A stretch of DNA of 64,000 nt from Flammeovirgaceae bacterium UBA5008 (GCA_002398365.1 DGYK01000057.1:43494-107493); one strand, 5' to 3'; shown: positions 27,085 through 36,734, numbered from the stretch's first letter. Program-made: numbers and translations. The notes: a model not told the origin generated them from the sequence alone.

Positions 27085-28167
27085 TTACTTCACACTTACC
27101 GGCACACCGTTGTAGAGTTTTCCTTCGCTTTGAAGAATAAACCTTTCATCTGCACTCAAGCCTGAGAGAATTTCTACCTGATCACCATACGTCTTTCCAG
27201 TTTTCACCCAGTGTAACAACGCAGTGCTGCTCTGACTGATTGTGTAAATTCCTGTCAGTTGATCTTTAAAAACCAAGGCAGCAGCAGGAACAAGAATATT
27301 GTTTGTGACAGCTTTTACCTTAGCTACCGGAATGGAAACATTTACATACATGCCAGAAAATAATTCAGCCTCATTTGGGATAGAAATTTTGATGAGGTAC
27401 TGACCACCGCTGTATTGTGAGGAGGTACTAACTTCCAAAACCTTCCCGCTCAATTTCTTTCTAATAGATTGAATAGTCAACTCTGCAGTCATGCCTGCTT
27501 TCACACGCGCGATGTCGGACTCTGAAACAGAGGCTCTCACTTCATAAAGTCCACCTTGCTCCACCATTAGAATTGGCATCCCTGGATTGGTCATGCTTCC
27601 TTCATCAAGATTTCGCTGTGTAACGGTACCAGAAAAAGGAGCTGTCAGATTTGTATAAGTAAGCATTGCATCAGCTTCGTTCTTCATTTGGCGCGCAGCT
27701 TCTGCTTTTGCTTTGATCGAATTATAATGAAGTGTGGTGTTTTCAAACTCTTTGGTTGACGCACTTTTTTGTTTGTACAATTCTTCAAACCGTTCGTAGT
27801 CTTTCTGTGCATCTTTTAAAGCTGCTTCTGCTTCCGTCATCATCGCTTGTGCTTGTGCACGCTTCGCCAAAATATCTCCATTGCTAATGGTAACTAACAG
27901 TTGACCCTTCTGTACTTTATCTCCTACTTTTACTTTGAAGCCGGTAACAAAGCCCATCACACGTGTGCTGATAACGGCAGTTTCTTTTGATGTTACTTGT
28001 CCGCTCGCTGTTACGTGGTCAGCTGACTGAACAGAAGCTGAGCCGAGTGTTACTGGAACAGCATTTTCTTTTATCGTTTTGTCTTCTTCTTTTGCCGAAC
28101 ACGCAAGTAAAAAAGCGCCAAAGGCTAACAACGCGATTTGATTTATTTTAAAATTCATATAATTCAT
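27085..28167 (-). CDS. RND periplasmic adaptor (membrane fusion protein)
   Basis: 360 residues. Lipobox LLACS near residue 22; the lipoyl half-motifs AVISTRVMGFVTGFKVKVGD and TAPFSGTVTQRNLDEG flank a coiled-coil hairpin (about 95-165), followed by beta-barrel and membrane-proximal domains. It links the RND permease to the outer-membrane channel. It starts 2 bp after the channel gene's stop. Confidence 0.92.
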   Translation of the reverse strand: MNYMNFKINQIALLAFGAFLLACSAKEEDKTIKENAVPVTLGSASVQSADHVTASGQVTSKETAVISTRVMGFVTGFKVKVGDKVQKGQLLVTISNGDILAKRAQAQAMMTEAEAALKDAQKDYERFEELYKQKSASTKEFENTTLHYNSIKAKAEAARQMKNEADAMLTYTNLTAPFSGTVTQRNLDEGSMTNPGMPILMVEQGGLYEVRASVSESDIARVKAGMTAELTIQSIRKKLSGKVLEVSTSSQYSGGQYLIKISIPNEAELFSGMYVNVSIPVAKVKAVTNNILVPAAALVFKDQLTGIYTISQSSTALLHWVKTGKTYGDQVEILSGLSADERFILQSEGKLYNGVPVSVK

Positions 28168-28169
28168 TT

Positions 28170-29492
28170 TTATTTTTCTGAAGTAGATGTTAAGAATTGG
28201 AGGTATGATACAGTAGTATTGTATTGAAAGATCGCTTGCGCTTTCATTAACTTTTGCTGCGACAGGATAGATTGCGCTTGCAATAAATCGTTGGTGGTAA
28301 CCAAGCCTTGTTCAAATCGATTTTTGAGAATGCGCAAAGCTTCTTCTGCATGATCTACTGACGTTTCGCTTTGCGTAATTGCAAAGGAAGCATCTTTTAG
28401 CTGGCGATTCGTTTTATTGAGTTCCAATTGGCTTTGCTCTTTCTGGTAGGCGAGTTGCTCCTCTATCTTTGTTCGCTCTACCTTGTATTCAGAAACTTTA
28501 TTTCTTGTAGCGGTTCCGGCAAACATATTCCAGGAAAACTGTGCACCTAGCAAATAGGATTGTGAGTTAAATCCAAAAGCAGACTTATCGTTGATCTGAA
28601 AATTTCCAAACGCATTTAACTTGGGCAGGTATGCCATTCTTCCTGAATTGAGCATCTGGTCCTGTGCTTTCAATGCAGATTGCATGGCCTTGAAATCTGC
28701 GCGGTCATCGGGCACTTGCGTTTCTATTACTTCGACAGTATTGTTCTTGCGGATACTGTCAACAGAGTAGATTTTTCCAGTTTTAGCACCCATCATCAAA
28801 CTCAGGTAATCAGAAGCATTTTGTACGTTGCTTTTTGCCTCGGCAAGCTTGCTTTCCATTGCATTCACCTGCACTTGTACTTGCAATACGTCCGACTTTT
28901 GCAGAAAGCCTTTTTCAAATCGTTGGTTTGTAGAAGTGTAAATGGAGTTCACCGTTTGCAAAGCTTCTGTTAAAACTTGCACAGCATCGTGAGCGAGTTG
29001 CAGTTGCCCGTATGCTTTTTGTACTTCAAATGTGACATACTCCTTTGTTCGTTTGGTTTTGTAGGAGTATACATCAATTTGCTCATGCGCAGCTTTACGT
29101 GCAAAGATCATGTCCATATTGATCAATGGCTGGTTTACTTCTGCCTTGGCCATGAAATTCTGAGTGGCCGAGGGATTGTTTAGCAAGCGCGGATCAAAGT
29201 CAGTTTGGGTAATGGACTGCTGCTGCAGTTTAAAACCAAAAGCATTCAATGGATTGTTAGTAGTGAATGCCGTGTAACTAAGGTCAACCTGTGGCAAAAA
29301 AACTGCGTTGGTCTGGTGAAATTTGGCAACCGAGCTTTCTTGCTCTAACGAGGCCAAAATTACCTGTTTGTTTTGATTCATAGCTAACCCAAGGGCGTCT
29401 TGCAGTTTTAGGTGAGTCATCTCCTGAGCTAAAATTCTGCTTGACAGCCCGAATGCCAGAAGCAATGGCATTACTGTAAAATATTTTCGCAT
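28170..29492 (-). CDS. TolC-family outer-membrane efflux protein
   Basis: 440 residues: signal peptide MRKYFTVMPLLLAFGLSSRILAQ, then two repeats of the long alpha-helical TolC unit (for example FEKGFLQKSDVLQVQVQV and FEQGLVTTNDLLQAQSIL). It is the outer-membrane duct of the tripartite pump. The ATG at 29492 is preferred over 29513 because it puts the charged residues right before the signal core. First gene of the operon; the CRP-type site lies 48 bp upstream. Confidence 0.9.
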   Translation of the reverse strand: MRKYFTVMPLLLAFGLSSRILAQEMTHLKLQDALGLAMNQNKQVILASLEQESSVAKFHQTNAVFLPQVDLSYTAFTTNNPLNAFGFKLQQQSITQTDFDPRLLNNPSATQNFMAKAEVNQPLINMDMIFARKAAHEQIDVYSYKTKRTKEYVTFEVQKAYGQLQLAHDAVQVLTEALQTVNSIYTSTNQRFEKGFLQKSDVLQVQVQVNAMESKLAEAKSNVQNASDYLSLMMGAKTGKIYSVDSIRKNNTVEVIETQVPDDRADFKAMQSALKAQDQMLNSGRMAYLPKLNAFGNFQINDKSAFGFNSQSYLLGAQFSWNMFAGTATRNKVSEYKVERTKIEEQLAYQKEQSQLELNKTNRQLKDASFAITQSETSVDHAEEALRILKNRFEQGLVTTNDLLQAQSILSQQKLMKAQAIFQYNTTVSYLQFLTSTSEK

Positions 29493-29539
29493 GTTTAAAA
29501 AATTTGCCTGCAATACTACGCACGTCCTTGAAGGCTAAG

Positions 29540-29555
29540 TGTGACCTAAGTCACG
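29540..29555. promoter_or_regulatory. CRP/FNR-type binding site between the efflux operon and DUF302 gene
   Basis: TGTGA-CCTAAG-TCACG matches the CRP consensus TGTGA-N6-TCACA at 9 of 10 positions, with a core inverted repeat GTGAC/GTCAC. It lies 48 bp before the TolC-like start and about 195 bp before the DUF302 gene. The Crp/Fnr protein encoded at 22396-23034 is the likely binder. The rest of 29493-29750 shows no other clear element. Confidence 0.7.
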
Positions 29556-29750
29556 CTCGACAAAATTTAATCATTTTATATTTGAGCGAATGCTCAACTA
29601 CCCAACCAATTAGGCAGCGATTTTGTTTTATCTTTTGGGTTAAGGTCTGCTCTTAAAAAGTAAGGGAACTAACACAAGAAAACCACAGTTTTACTACCGA
29701 AGACAAAAATTGAGTAATTACCTCTATAACTATTAAAACTCTACAGAATT

Positions 29751-30140
29751 ATGGAATACTATTTCAGCAAATCAATTAAGTCCCGTTCTTTTGACGAGGC
29801 CGTACAAAGAACCGTTGAGGCATTGAAAGGTGAGGGTTTTGGAGTAATCTCTGAAATCAACATAGATGAAAAACTAAAAGAGAAACTTGGAGTAGATTTT
29901 AAGCACTATAAAATACTGGGTGCCTGCAACCCACCTTATGCATATAAGGCTCTCCAACTAGAAGATAAAATCGGCACGATGCTCCCGTGCAATGTTTTAG
30001 TAATAGAGCAATCACAGAACAAATTCGAGGTAGCTGCGGTAAACCCAATTGCTTCCATGATGGCAATTGAAAATCATGCCTTGGCAGATGTTGCCCAGGA
30101 AATAACCACAAGGCTTAAATCAGTAATAGAGTCCTTATAA
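29751..30140 (+). CDS. DUF302-family protein
   Basis: 129 residues with the DUF302 signature: FGVISEINIDEKLKEKLG near 31-48, YKILGACNPPYAYKAL near 56-72 and the C-terminal NPIASM. DUF302 proteins are small cytosolic or periplasmic dimers with unknown activity, often next to Crp/Fnr regulators, sulfur-handling genes and heavy-metal efflux. It is divergent from the RND operon across a shared CRP-type site. Confidence 0.9.
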   Translation: MEYYFSKSIKSRSFDEAVQRTVEALKGEGFGVISEINIDEKLKEKLGVDFKHYKILGACNPPYAYKALQLEDKIGTMLPCNVLVIEQSQNKFEVAAVNPIASMMAIENHALADVAQEITTRLKSVIESL

Positions 30141-30204
30141 AGTAGATTTCTTTTTTTGGAAGGAAAATAGGGCTTATGCAACCCAATTGCATCATTTTTT
30201 CGTT

Positions 30205-30212
30205 TATCTTTG
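30205..30212 (+). promoter_or_regulatory. -7 element abutting the GTG start of a DUF6660-like gene
   Basis: TATCTTTG fits TAnnTTTG and ends four bases before the GTG at 30217. The distance predicts a transcript starting at or very near the start codon, as at 10078-10085. Confidence 0.5.
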
Positions 30213-30216
30213 CATC

Positions 30217-30534
30217 GTGAGAATTGGTCATATTTTGTTTGCTTTCTATTTGTTCTTTCTGGCAATATATCCTTGCAATGATGCCAGATCTATGAGCGGG
30301 CAAAAAAGCGAGATTGTCACAATAGCCGTGTATGACCACGTCAATTCAACTCAAGATCAAGACCATTGCACTCCTTTTTGTATATGTGCGTGTTGCGCTG
30401 CACATATAAAATTATGCCCTTTAGCTGATATAGACTTTGCCGGTGTTATCCATAACACCAAAGAAACAATACCCTACATTGAAAAACGGGTATTGTCTGA
30501 TTATAGCCATATCTGGCAACCGCCCAAGATTTAA
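30217..30534 (+). CDS. Small secreted Cys-rich protein, DUF6660-like
   Basis: 105 residues with GTG start. Signal segment RIGHILFAFYLFFLAIYPC, a Cys region DHCTPFCICACC near residues 52-63, and the terminal IWQPPKI. The C-terminal WQPPK tail and Cys cluster match the DUF6660 family that precedes heavy-metal RND pumps in Bacteroidota. The in-frame ATG at 30187 is rejected because it lies upstream of the -7 element. It is the first gene of the Czc-like locus and may bind thiophilic metal outside the inner membrane. Confidence 0.75.
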   Translation: MRIGHILFAFYLFFLAIYPCNDARSMSGQKSEIVTIAVYDHVNSTQDQDHCTPFCICACCAAHIKLCPLADIDFAGVIHNTKETIPYIEKRVLSDYSHIWQPPKI

Positions 30535-30619
30535 GCTCCTAAATTATCCTTCGCCTCTATGGCGAAAAAATTTCTTTCTGAGGCAACGGTAGCCTCGGCT
30601 AAGACGGTTAGGGCTTACC

Positions 30620-30775
30620 ATGAAAAATCAGAGAAAAGAGAAGAAGCAACCCAAGAAAAAGAAAAGTGCACTCACTGCGGTTATCTATTATTCGCTATGG
30701 ATACTCTTGGGCTCTCTTCTTTTGCTCTTATTTCTCGTGGCGACAGTCCTGCCAAATCTAAATTTTAATCATTGA
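30620..30775 (+). CDS. 51-residue single-span membrane protein
   Basis: The frame starting ATG 30620 and ending TGA 30773-30775 encodes a strongly basic N-terminus (MKNQRKEKKQPKKKKS) followed by one hydrophobic helix (about 18-44, WILLGSLLLLLFLVATVL) and a short polar tail. The Lys-rich, positive-inside layout is that of a genuine small membrane protein. Its stop is 5 bp before the ATG of the CzcA-like permease, so it may be a small accessory subunit of that pump, as AcrZ is for AcrB (inference). Confidence 0.65.
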   Translation: MKNQRKEKKQPKKKKSALTAVIYYSLWILLGSLLLLLFLVATVLPNLNFNH

Positions 30776-30780
30776 CTTCT

Positions 30781-33700
30781 ATGTTAGATAAAATCATTCA
30801 TTATTCCATACATAACAAACTAATCATCGGCTTATTCACTATCGCGCTGATGGTTTGGGGAGGATACTCCCTGACCCGGCTTCCCATTGATGCGGTGCCT
30901 GACATAACGAATAACCAGGTACAAGTTCTGACCGTAGCCCCCTCACAAGCGGCACTCGATATTGAAAGACAAGTCACTTTCCCCGTTGAGCAGACGATGG
31001 CCTCCATTCCCAATATCAAGGAAATAAGAAGTTTTTCTCGCTTTGGTCTTTCCGTGGTCACCATCGTGTTTCATGATAATGTAGACGTGTATTGGGCAAG
31101 GCAGCAGGTGAGCGAGCGCTTAACCTTAGCGGCAGGGCAAATCCCGCCTGGGGTCGGCATCCCCGAACTGGGGCCTATCACCACCGGCCTGGGTGAAATT
31201 TACCAATACATTGTGCGGCCTGAAAAGGGATTTGAGGACAAATTCGATGCGATGGCCTTGCGCACCATACAAGATTGGATTGTGCGCAGGCAACTGCTTG
31301 GCACACCAGGCGTAGCTGATGTCGCCAGCTTCGGAGGATTTTTGAAACAATACGAAATCGCGCTCAACCCTGACAAACTTCGCAGCTACAACCTTAGCAT
31401 TGCTGACATTTTCACCGCCCTCGAAAAGAACAATCAGAATACTGGAGGCGCATACATCGATAAGAAACCCAACGCATGGTTTATCCGCAGCGAGGGCTTG
31501 ATAAAATCCGTTGATGACATCGGAAAAATTGTTGTTAAAAATACGGACAACGGCATACCCGTTCTTATCCGTAACGTGGCCGATGTGCGGTTTGGTTTTG
31601 CTAACCGCTACGGGGCCATGACTTACAACACCGATGGTGAGGTGGTAGGCGCTATTGTGCTGATGCTGAAAGGCGAAAACTCTAACGCGGTAGTGAACCG
31701 TGTGAAACAACGCATGGAGCAAATCAAAAAGAACCTTCCTGAAGGCGTTACGGTGGAGGCTTTTCTGGACCGCAGTTCATTAGTCTCAAGGGCAGTTGGT
31801 ACGGTTGAGAAAAACCTAATTGAGGGCGCGCTGATCGTAATTATAGTGCTCGTACTTTTTTTAGGCAATCTCCGGGCCGGCCTCATCGTGGCTTCTGTTA
31901 TTCCTCTTGCTATGCTGTTCGCTATTTCCCTCATGCATGTGTTTGGCGTTTCCGGAAATTTGATGAGTCTAGGGGCTATCGATTTTGGTTTGATCGTGGA
32001 TGGTGCAGTGATCATTGTAGAGGCCACCATGCACCACCTGGGACTTCGAACTATTTCGGGTAAACTAACCCAAAAAGAAATGGACGCTGAGGTGTATGAA
32101 TCAGCCTCCAAAATCAGGAACTCAGCCGCTTTTGGCGAGATCATTATTTTAATTGTTTACCTTCCTATCCTTGCATTGGTGGGCATCGAGGGCAAGATGT
32201 TTAAGCCGATGGCGCAAACCGTCAGTTTCGCCATTTTGGGCGCGTTTATATTATCGCTGACTTATGTGCCGATGATGTCAGCGCTGTTTCTTAGTAAGAA
32301 CATAGTCCACAAAAAGAATTACTCTGATCGGATGATGGACTTCTTCCATCGCTTGTATGAGCCCATACTACGCAAAGCACTCAACCGAAGATTTGTAGTT
32401 GTTGCCACGGCAATTGTTTTGTTTGCTGTTAGTCTTGTATTTTTTCTTCGGATGGGTGGAGAATTTCTGCCCACGTTGGAAGAAGGCGACTTTGCTGTTG
32501 AAACACGCGCACTTACCGGCAGCAGCCTCAACTATACCATCGATATAGGCAAGGAAGCGGCAAAGATTTTGACGCGAGAATTTCCAGATGAAGTGCGAGA
32601 GGTGGTGGGTAAAATTGGTTCATCAGAAATCCCAACAGATCCAATGCCCATTGAAGCCTGCGACCTGATGGTGCTCTTGAAACCAAAAGCGGAGTGGAAA
32701 AAAGCCCACAGCCGCGAAGAACTAGCTGAAAAAATGGCCGTGGCGCTCAGCGACATACCGGGAGTAACTTTTGGATTCCAGCAGCCCATACAGATGCGAT
32801 TTAATGAACTGATGACGGGTGTACGGCAAGATGTGGCGGTGAAAATTTTTGGCGAAGACTTAGAGGTCTTGGCAGACCTGTCAGACCAAGTAGCAAGAAT
32901 TGCCTCTACGGTAAAGGGGGCCCGTGATTTGTATGTAGAGCAGGTAACGGGACTGCCTCAAATTGTGGCTACCATCAATCGCGATGAGACGGCCAAATAC
33001 GGACTTAATATTTCAGACATCAACCAAGCTATCAATACTGCCTTTGCCGGGCAGTCTGCGGGGCTCGTTTATGAAGGAGAGAAGCGGTTCGATCTTGTTG
33101 TAAGGCTCGGCATGCAAAGTCGGCAAAACATTGAAGACGTGCGCAATTTGTTTATCACATCACCATCGGGCAACCAAATTCCTTTGAAACAACTTGCCGA
33201 TGTAGAATTCAGGGTAGGGCCCAACCAAATTCAGCGCGAAGACGCAAAGCGAAGAATTATAGTTGGCTTCAATGTGCGTGGCCGTGATGTGGCCAGTATT
33301 GTAACCGAACTTCAGCAGAGAATTGAAAAAGAAATAAAATTTCCTCCGGGATATTATCCTACGTACGGGGGGCAATTTGAAAACCTGAAAGAAGCGCAGG
33401 CAAGGTTGTCAGTGGCGGTGCCCGTTGCATTGCTGCTGATATTTTTGTTGCTCTTCTTCACCTTTCACTCCTTGAAGGAGGCCGCTCTCATTTTTACTGC
33501 CATTCCTATGGCCGCGATTGGTGGCGTGTTCGCCTTGTTGCTGCGGGGTATGCCATTCAGCATTTCGGCAGGCGTTGGCTTCATTGCTTTGTTTGGCGTT
33601 GCCGTGCTCAACGGCATTGTGCTTATTGCTGAGTTCAACCGCCTTAAAAAACAGGGCATAACTGACTTAAAGGAGATTGTTTTGAAAGGCACATCAGTTC

Positions 33701-33918
33701 GCCTTCGCCCTGTGCTCATGACTGCGGCCGTTGCCTCACTGGGTTTTTTGCCGATGGCACTGGCCACCAGTGCAGGAGCGGAAGTGCAAAAGCCTTTGGC
33801 AACTGTGGTGATTGGAGGACTGGTGACTTCCACCTTACTAACGCTGGTTGTGCTGCCTTGCCTCTTTATTTATTTTGAAAATTTTGGACACAAACAAAAA
33901 AACAGCTTGTCAATATGA
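30781..33918 (+). CDS. Heavy-metal efflux RND permease, CzcA-like
   Basis: 1045 residues from ATG 30781. The helix-4 signature DFGLIVDGAVIIVE (D401, D407) is that of the Zn/Co/Cd-exporting HME group, not the Cu/Ag CusA type. N-terminal RLPIDAVPDITNNQVQVLT and the second-half GVAVLNGIVLI are typical. It exports divalent cations from the periplasm or cytoplasm using proton flux. The OMF gene overlaps its stop by 4 bp (ATGA), then the adaptor gene follows. A TTG at 30772 is in frame but overlaps the stop of the small membrane protein; ATG 30781 is preferred. Confidence 0.93.
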   Translation: MLDKIIHYSIHNKLIIGLFTIALMVWGGYSLTRLPIDAVPDITNNQVQVLTVAPSQAALDIERQVTFPVEQTMASIPNIKEIRSFSRFGLSVVTIVFHDNVDVYWARQQVSERLTLAAGQIPPGVGIPELGPITTGLGEIYQYIVRPEKGFEDKFDAMALRTIQDWIVRRQLLGTPGVADVASFGGFLKQYEIALNPDKLRSYNLSIADIFTALEKNNQNTGGAYIDKKPNAWFIRSEGLIKSVDDIGKIVVKNTDNGIPVLIRNVADVRFGFANRYGAMTYNTDGEVVGAIVLMLKGENSNAVVNRVKQRMEQIKKNLPEGVTVEAFLDRSSLVSRAVGTVEKNLIEGALIVIIVLVLFLGNLRAGLIVASVIPLAMLFAISLMHVFGVSGNLMSLGAIDFGLIVDGAVIIVEATMHHLGLRTISGKLTQKEMDAEVYESASKIRNSAAFGEIIILIVYLPILALVGIEGKMFKPMAQTVSFAILGAFILSLTYVPMMSALFLSKNIVHKKNYSDRMMDFFHRLYEPILRKALNRRFVVVATAIVLFAVSLVFFLRMGGEFLPTLEEGDFAVETRALTGSSLNYTIDIGKEAAKILTREFPDEVREVVGKIGSSEIPTDPMPIEACDLMVLLKPKAEWKKAHSREELAEKMAVALSDIPGVTFGFQQPIQMRFNELMTGVRQDVAVKIFGEDLEVLADLSDQVARIASTVKGARDLYVEQVTGLPQIVATINRDETAKYGLNISDINQAINTAFAGQSAGLVYEGEKRFDLVVRLGMQSRQNIEDVRNLFITSPSGNQIPLKQLADVEFRVGPNQIQREDAKRRIIVGFNVRGRDVASIVTELQQRIEKEIKFPPGYYPTYGGQFENLKEAQARLSVAVPVALLLIFLLLFFTFHSLKEAALIFTAIPMAAIGGVFALLLRGMPFSISAGVGFIALFGVAVLNGIVLIAEFNRLKKQGITDLKEIVLKGTSVRLRPVLMTAAVASLGFLPMALATSAGAEVQKPLATVVIGGLVTSTLLTLVVLPCLFIYFENFGHKQKNSLSI

Positions 33919-35144
33919 GAGTCTTCATTTCAGTATTCCTGGTTCTGGTATCGTACACAGTTTGGGCTCAGTCCGAAAAACTCAGCCTTGAGCAAGCCTT
34001 GGAAAGCGCCCTCAAGAACAACTCGGGCATCAAAGCGGCAGCTTTTGATATTGAACTTCAAAGACAATTGAAAAAAACATCGTTCGATTTGCCGAAGACA
34101 AACGTTTCCCTTCTGTATGGCCAATACAACAGCTATGCAAAAAATGACAACAACCTGACCATAACACAGGCCATACCCTTCACCTCGTTGGGCAGCCAAG
34201 GTGCATTGAACCGAGCATTGCTGGCTTCAAGTGAAAGGCGAAAGGCGGTATCGGAAAATGAATTGATTTTTCAGGTAAAGCAGGTCTATTATCAAATTGC
34301 TTTTGAACAGGCAAGGCAGAAGTTGCTTTTGCTTCAAGACAGTATCTACGAGGGTTTTTTCAAGGCCTCTGCCCTGCGCTTCAAGACAGGTGAGGCAAAC
34401 CTTTTAGAAAAAACCACAGCCGAAGCGCAGCGAAACGATGTGAAGAACCGGCTACGCCAAAATGAGAGCACAATTTTGGGTTGGAGAACTCAACTTAAGA
34501 CTCTTTTAAATAGCAACGGCCTGCCCGAGATTTCGAAGGCTGCGCTCGATGAACTAGTGGTGCAACTTCCTTTTGATACAGCAGTTGTTGCAACAAATCC
34601 ATCGTTCGCCCTAGCCCGACAACAGGTGGAAGTGGCCAAAGCAGATAAAAGGGTTCAATCTGCAAAGTTTGCTCCCGATTTGCTGATCGGGTATTTTAAT
34701 CAGACGCTAATTGATGTGGTTAACACCGAGAATGGAGCCATTGCTACCGGTGCCAATCGGTTCACTGGCTTTCAAGTTGGTTTATCCATTCCGTTGTGGT
34801 TTGTTCCACATCAGGGGCGGGCTAAGGCTGCAGATTTTGGCTTGCGAGCCGCACAAAGCAACTTAAAAAATTACCACATCGGACTAACGGGTTTATGGCA
34901 GCAGGCTGAACAGCAATACATCAAAAACAAGAACAGTTTGGAATACTATAAAACCTCAGCACTTCCCAACGCCAATCTAATATTACAACAATCACAAATT
35001 GCATTTAATCAAGGTGAAGTGGGCTATGTGGAATACCTGCTGGGTGTGCGAAACGCACTCACGCTTCAAGAAGCCTATCTGCAAACTTTGAACGACTACA
35101 ATCAAACAGTTATTTATATTGAATTTTTGTCAGGCACCAAATAA
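33915..35144 (+). CDS. Outer-membrane efflux protein, CzcC/TolC-like
   Basis: 409 residues with a signal peptide (ending VWAQ near 18) and two TolC-type helical repeats (LSLEQALESALKNNSGIKAA; FNQGEVGYVEYLLGVRNAL). It is the outer-membrane channel of the Czc-like pump. The ATGA overlap with the permease and the following adaptor (9-bp gap) show one transcript. Confidence 0.9.
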   Translation: MRVFISVFLVLVSYTVWAQSEKLSLEQALESALKNNSGIKAAAFDIELQRQLKKTSFDLPKTNVSLLYGQYNSYAKNDNNLTITQAIPFTSLGSQGALNRALLASSERRKAVSENELIFQVKQVYYQIAFEQARQKLLLLQDSIYEGFFKASALRFKTGEANLLEKTTAEAQRNDVKNRLRQNESTILGWRTQLKTLLNSNGLPEISKAALDELVVQLPFDTAVVATNPSFALARQQVEVAKADKRVQSAKFAPDLLIGYFNQTLIDVVNTENGAIATGANRFTGFQVGLSIPLWFVPHQGRAKAADFGLRAAQSNLKNYHIGLTGLWQQAEQQYIKNKNSLEYYKTSALPNANLILQQSQIAFNQGEVGYVEYLLGVRNALTLQEAYLQTLNDYNQTVIYIEFLSGTK

Positions 35145-35153
35145 AAAATACTT

Positions 35154-36362
35154 ATGAAGTTACTATTTAAATACCTTTCCATATCCATTGCTTTGATTTG
35201 TTTGTCACTCTTGGTTTCCTGCGGTGGCAAGACACCAACTGACGAACCTGCCACTTCACATTCCGAGAAGGAAAACACGACAGAATTTACCAAAGCACAA
35301 TATGAAACAGCCCGTATCGAGCTTGGCAAAGTACAAAGAAAACAAATCAGCGGAACCACTAAAGTGAATGGAATGCTCGATGTTCCACCCCAACAGAAGG
35401 TAAGCATCTCTGTGCCGTTAGGTGGTTTTTTGAAAAGCTCTTCCCTGTTGCAAGGCTCGCGCGTTACTAAAGGGCAGGTAATTGCAACCATCGAGAACCT
35501 GGAATTTATTAAGCTTCAACAAGACTATGTTGAAGCCAAGAATCAGTTTGAGTTTGCTCAAACGGATTATCAAAGGCAGCAACAACTGGCTGTGGAAAGT
35601 GTAAATGCCATGAAGGCATTGCAGCAGTCAAAGACTACTTTTATAAGTTGGCAGGTGAAGGTGAGCAGTTTGGGCGAACAACTCAAAGTTCTTGGAATGA
35701 ACCCTTCTACCGTTTCGCCTACTACGATCTCAAGTTTAATCCAATTGTATGCCCCAATCAATGGTTACGTCACCAAGGTAAACGTCAACATTGGAAAGTA
35801 TGTAAACCCTACCGACATCTTATTTGAAATCGTGGATACGGAACACCTTCATGCCGAGCTTACGGTTTTTGAAAAAGATGTGCCCAAACTTCGCATTGGC
35901 CAGAAAGTGCGGTTCACGTTAGCCAACGAGACAGTAGCACGCACGGCTACGGTATATTTATTGGGCAGAGAAATCAGTGCTGACAGAACCATACGAATCC
36001 ACTGCCACATTGACAAAGAAGACACCAATTTATTGCCCGGTATGTACCTTCAGGCCATCGTTGAAACGGGCGGAGCATCCGTGAATGCCTTACCTAATGA
36101 TGCCATTATTGACTATCAAGGGAAAAAATATATTTTTTATCAAGTAAAGGAGCAGCCCCACAGCGCATTAAAAGACGAAAGCAAAGAGCAACACGCCAGC
36201 GAATTTCATTTTGCAATGGTGGAAGTGCAAATAGGCAATAGCGAAATGGGCTACACCGAAGTAACCCTGCCGCTTGATTTTAACGCGGACACCAACGAAG
36301 TAGTAATAAAGAATGCGTATGCCATTCTTTCTAAAATGAAAAACAGCGAAGAAGAAGAGTAA
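35154..36362 (+). CDS. RND periplasmic adaptor, CzcB-like
   Basis: 402 residues. Lipobox LLVSCGG (Cys 23), lipoyl-type half-motif VSISVPLGGFLKSSSLLQGS, coiled coil about 118-165, second half LYAPINGYVTKVNVNIGKYV, then a beta-barrel. The C-terminal part contains His/Glu-rich stretches (HSALKDESKEQHASEFHFA), possibly metal-contacting. Third subunit of the Czc-like system. Confidence 0.9.
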   Translation: MKLLFKYLSISIALICLSLLVSCGGKTPTDEPATSHSEKENTTEFTKAQYETARIELGKVQRKQISGTTKVNGMLDVPPQQKVSISVPLGGFLKSSSLLQGSRVTKGQVIATIENLEFIKLQQDYVEAKNQFEFAQTDYQRQQQLAVESVNAMKALQQSKTTFISWQVKVSSLGEQLKVLGMNPSTVSPTTISSLIQLYAPINGYVTKVNVNIGKYVNPTDILFEIVDTEHLHAELTVFEKDVPKLRIGQKVRFTLANETVARTATVYLLGREISADRTIRIHCHIDKEDTNLLPGMYLQAIVETGGASVNALPNDAIIDYQGKKYIFYQVKEQPHSALKDESKEQHASEFHFAMVEVQIGNSEMGYTEVTLPLDFNADTNEVVIKNAYAILSKMKNSEEEE

Positions 36363-36374
36363 CTAATTGAAGAA

Positions 36375-36734
36375 ATGGAAAATCATAGCCCAGACGTAAA
36401 AAAGGTCAGGCTGCATATTGCGCGGCTTCAGGGAACGGCCATCATGCTGATTCTTGTGGCTTTTTCGCTTTCAATTGGTATGGCTGGATTTCATTGGATA
36501 GCGGCTCTGGACTGGACTGACTCGTTCCTGAATGCATCCATGCTGCTAACGGGTATGGGGCCTGTAGATGAACCGGCAGATAAGGCTGGAAAAATTTTTG
36601 CCGGCATTTATGCACTGTACAGCGGTATCGTTTTCTTATCGGCTATTGCAATTTTTATTTATCCATTTATTGAGCATGCCGGAAAGCATTTGGTGGGTGA
36701 AATGAATAACAAAAAACCCGATGATTGCGACTAA
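36375..36734 (+). CDS. Small membrane protein of unknown function in Czc-like operon
   Basis: 119 residues with two or three membrane helices (about 20-42, 70-95 and possibly 48-60), with the conserved-looking loop LLTGMGPVDEPADKAGKIFAG in the middle. N- and C-termini are polar (cytoplasmic). It follows the adaptor by 12 bp and its stop TAA overlaps the ATG of the acyl carrier protein gene. No family recognised. Confidence 0.7.
   Translation: MENHSPDVKKVRLHIARLQGTAIMLILVAFSLSIGMAGFHWIAALDWTDSFLNASMLLTGMGPVDEPADKAGKIFAGIYALYSGIVFLSAIAIFIYPFIEHAGKHLVGEMNNKKPDDCD

Noticed and set aside
30187..30216. ATG start for the DUF6660-like gene
   Set aside because: A good -7 element (30205-30212) lies downstream of it, so transcripts would not contain it; GTG at 30217 fits the signal peptide.
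30559..30768. A 69-codon plus-strand ORF starting MAKKFLSEATVASAK
   Set aside because: The overlapping frame starting 30620 encodes a coherent basic-plus-transmembrane protein ending just before CzcA; the longer ORF has no sensible features after the overlap.
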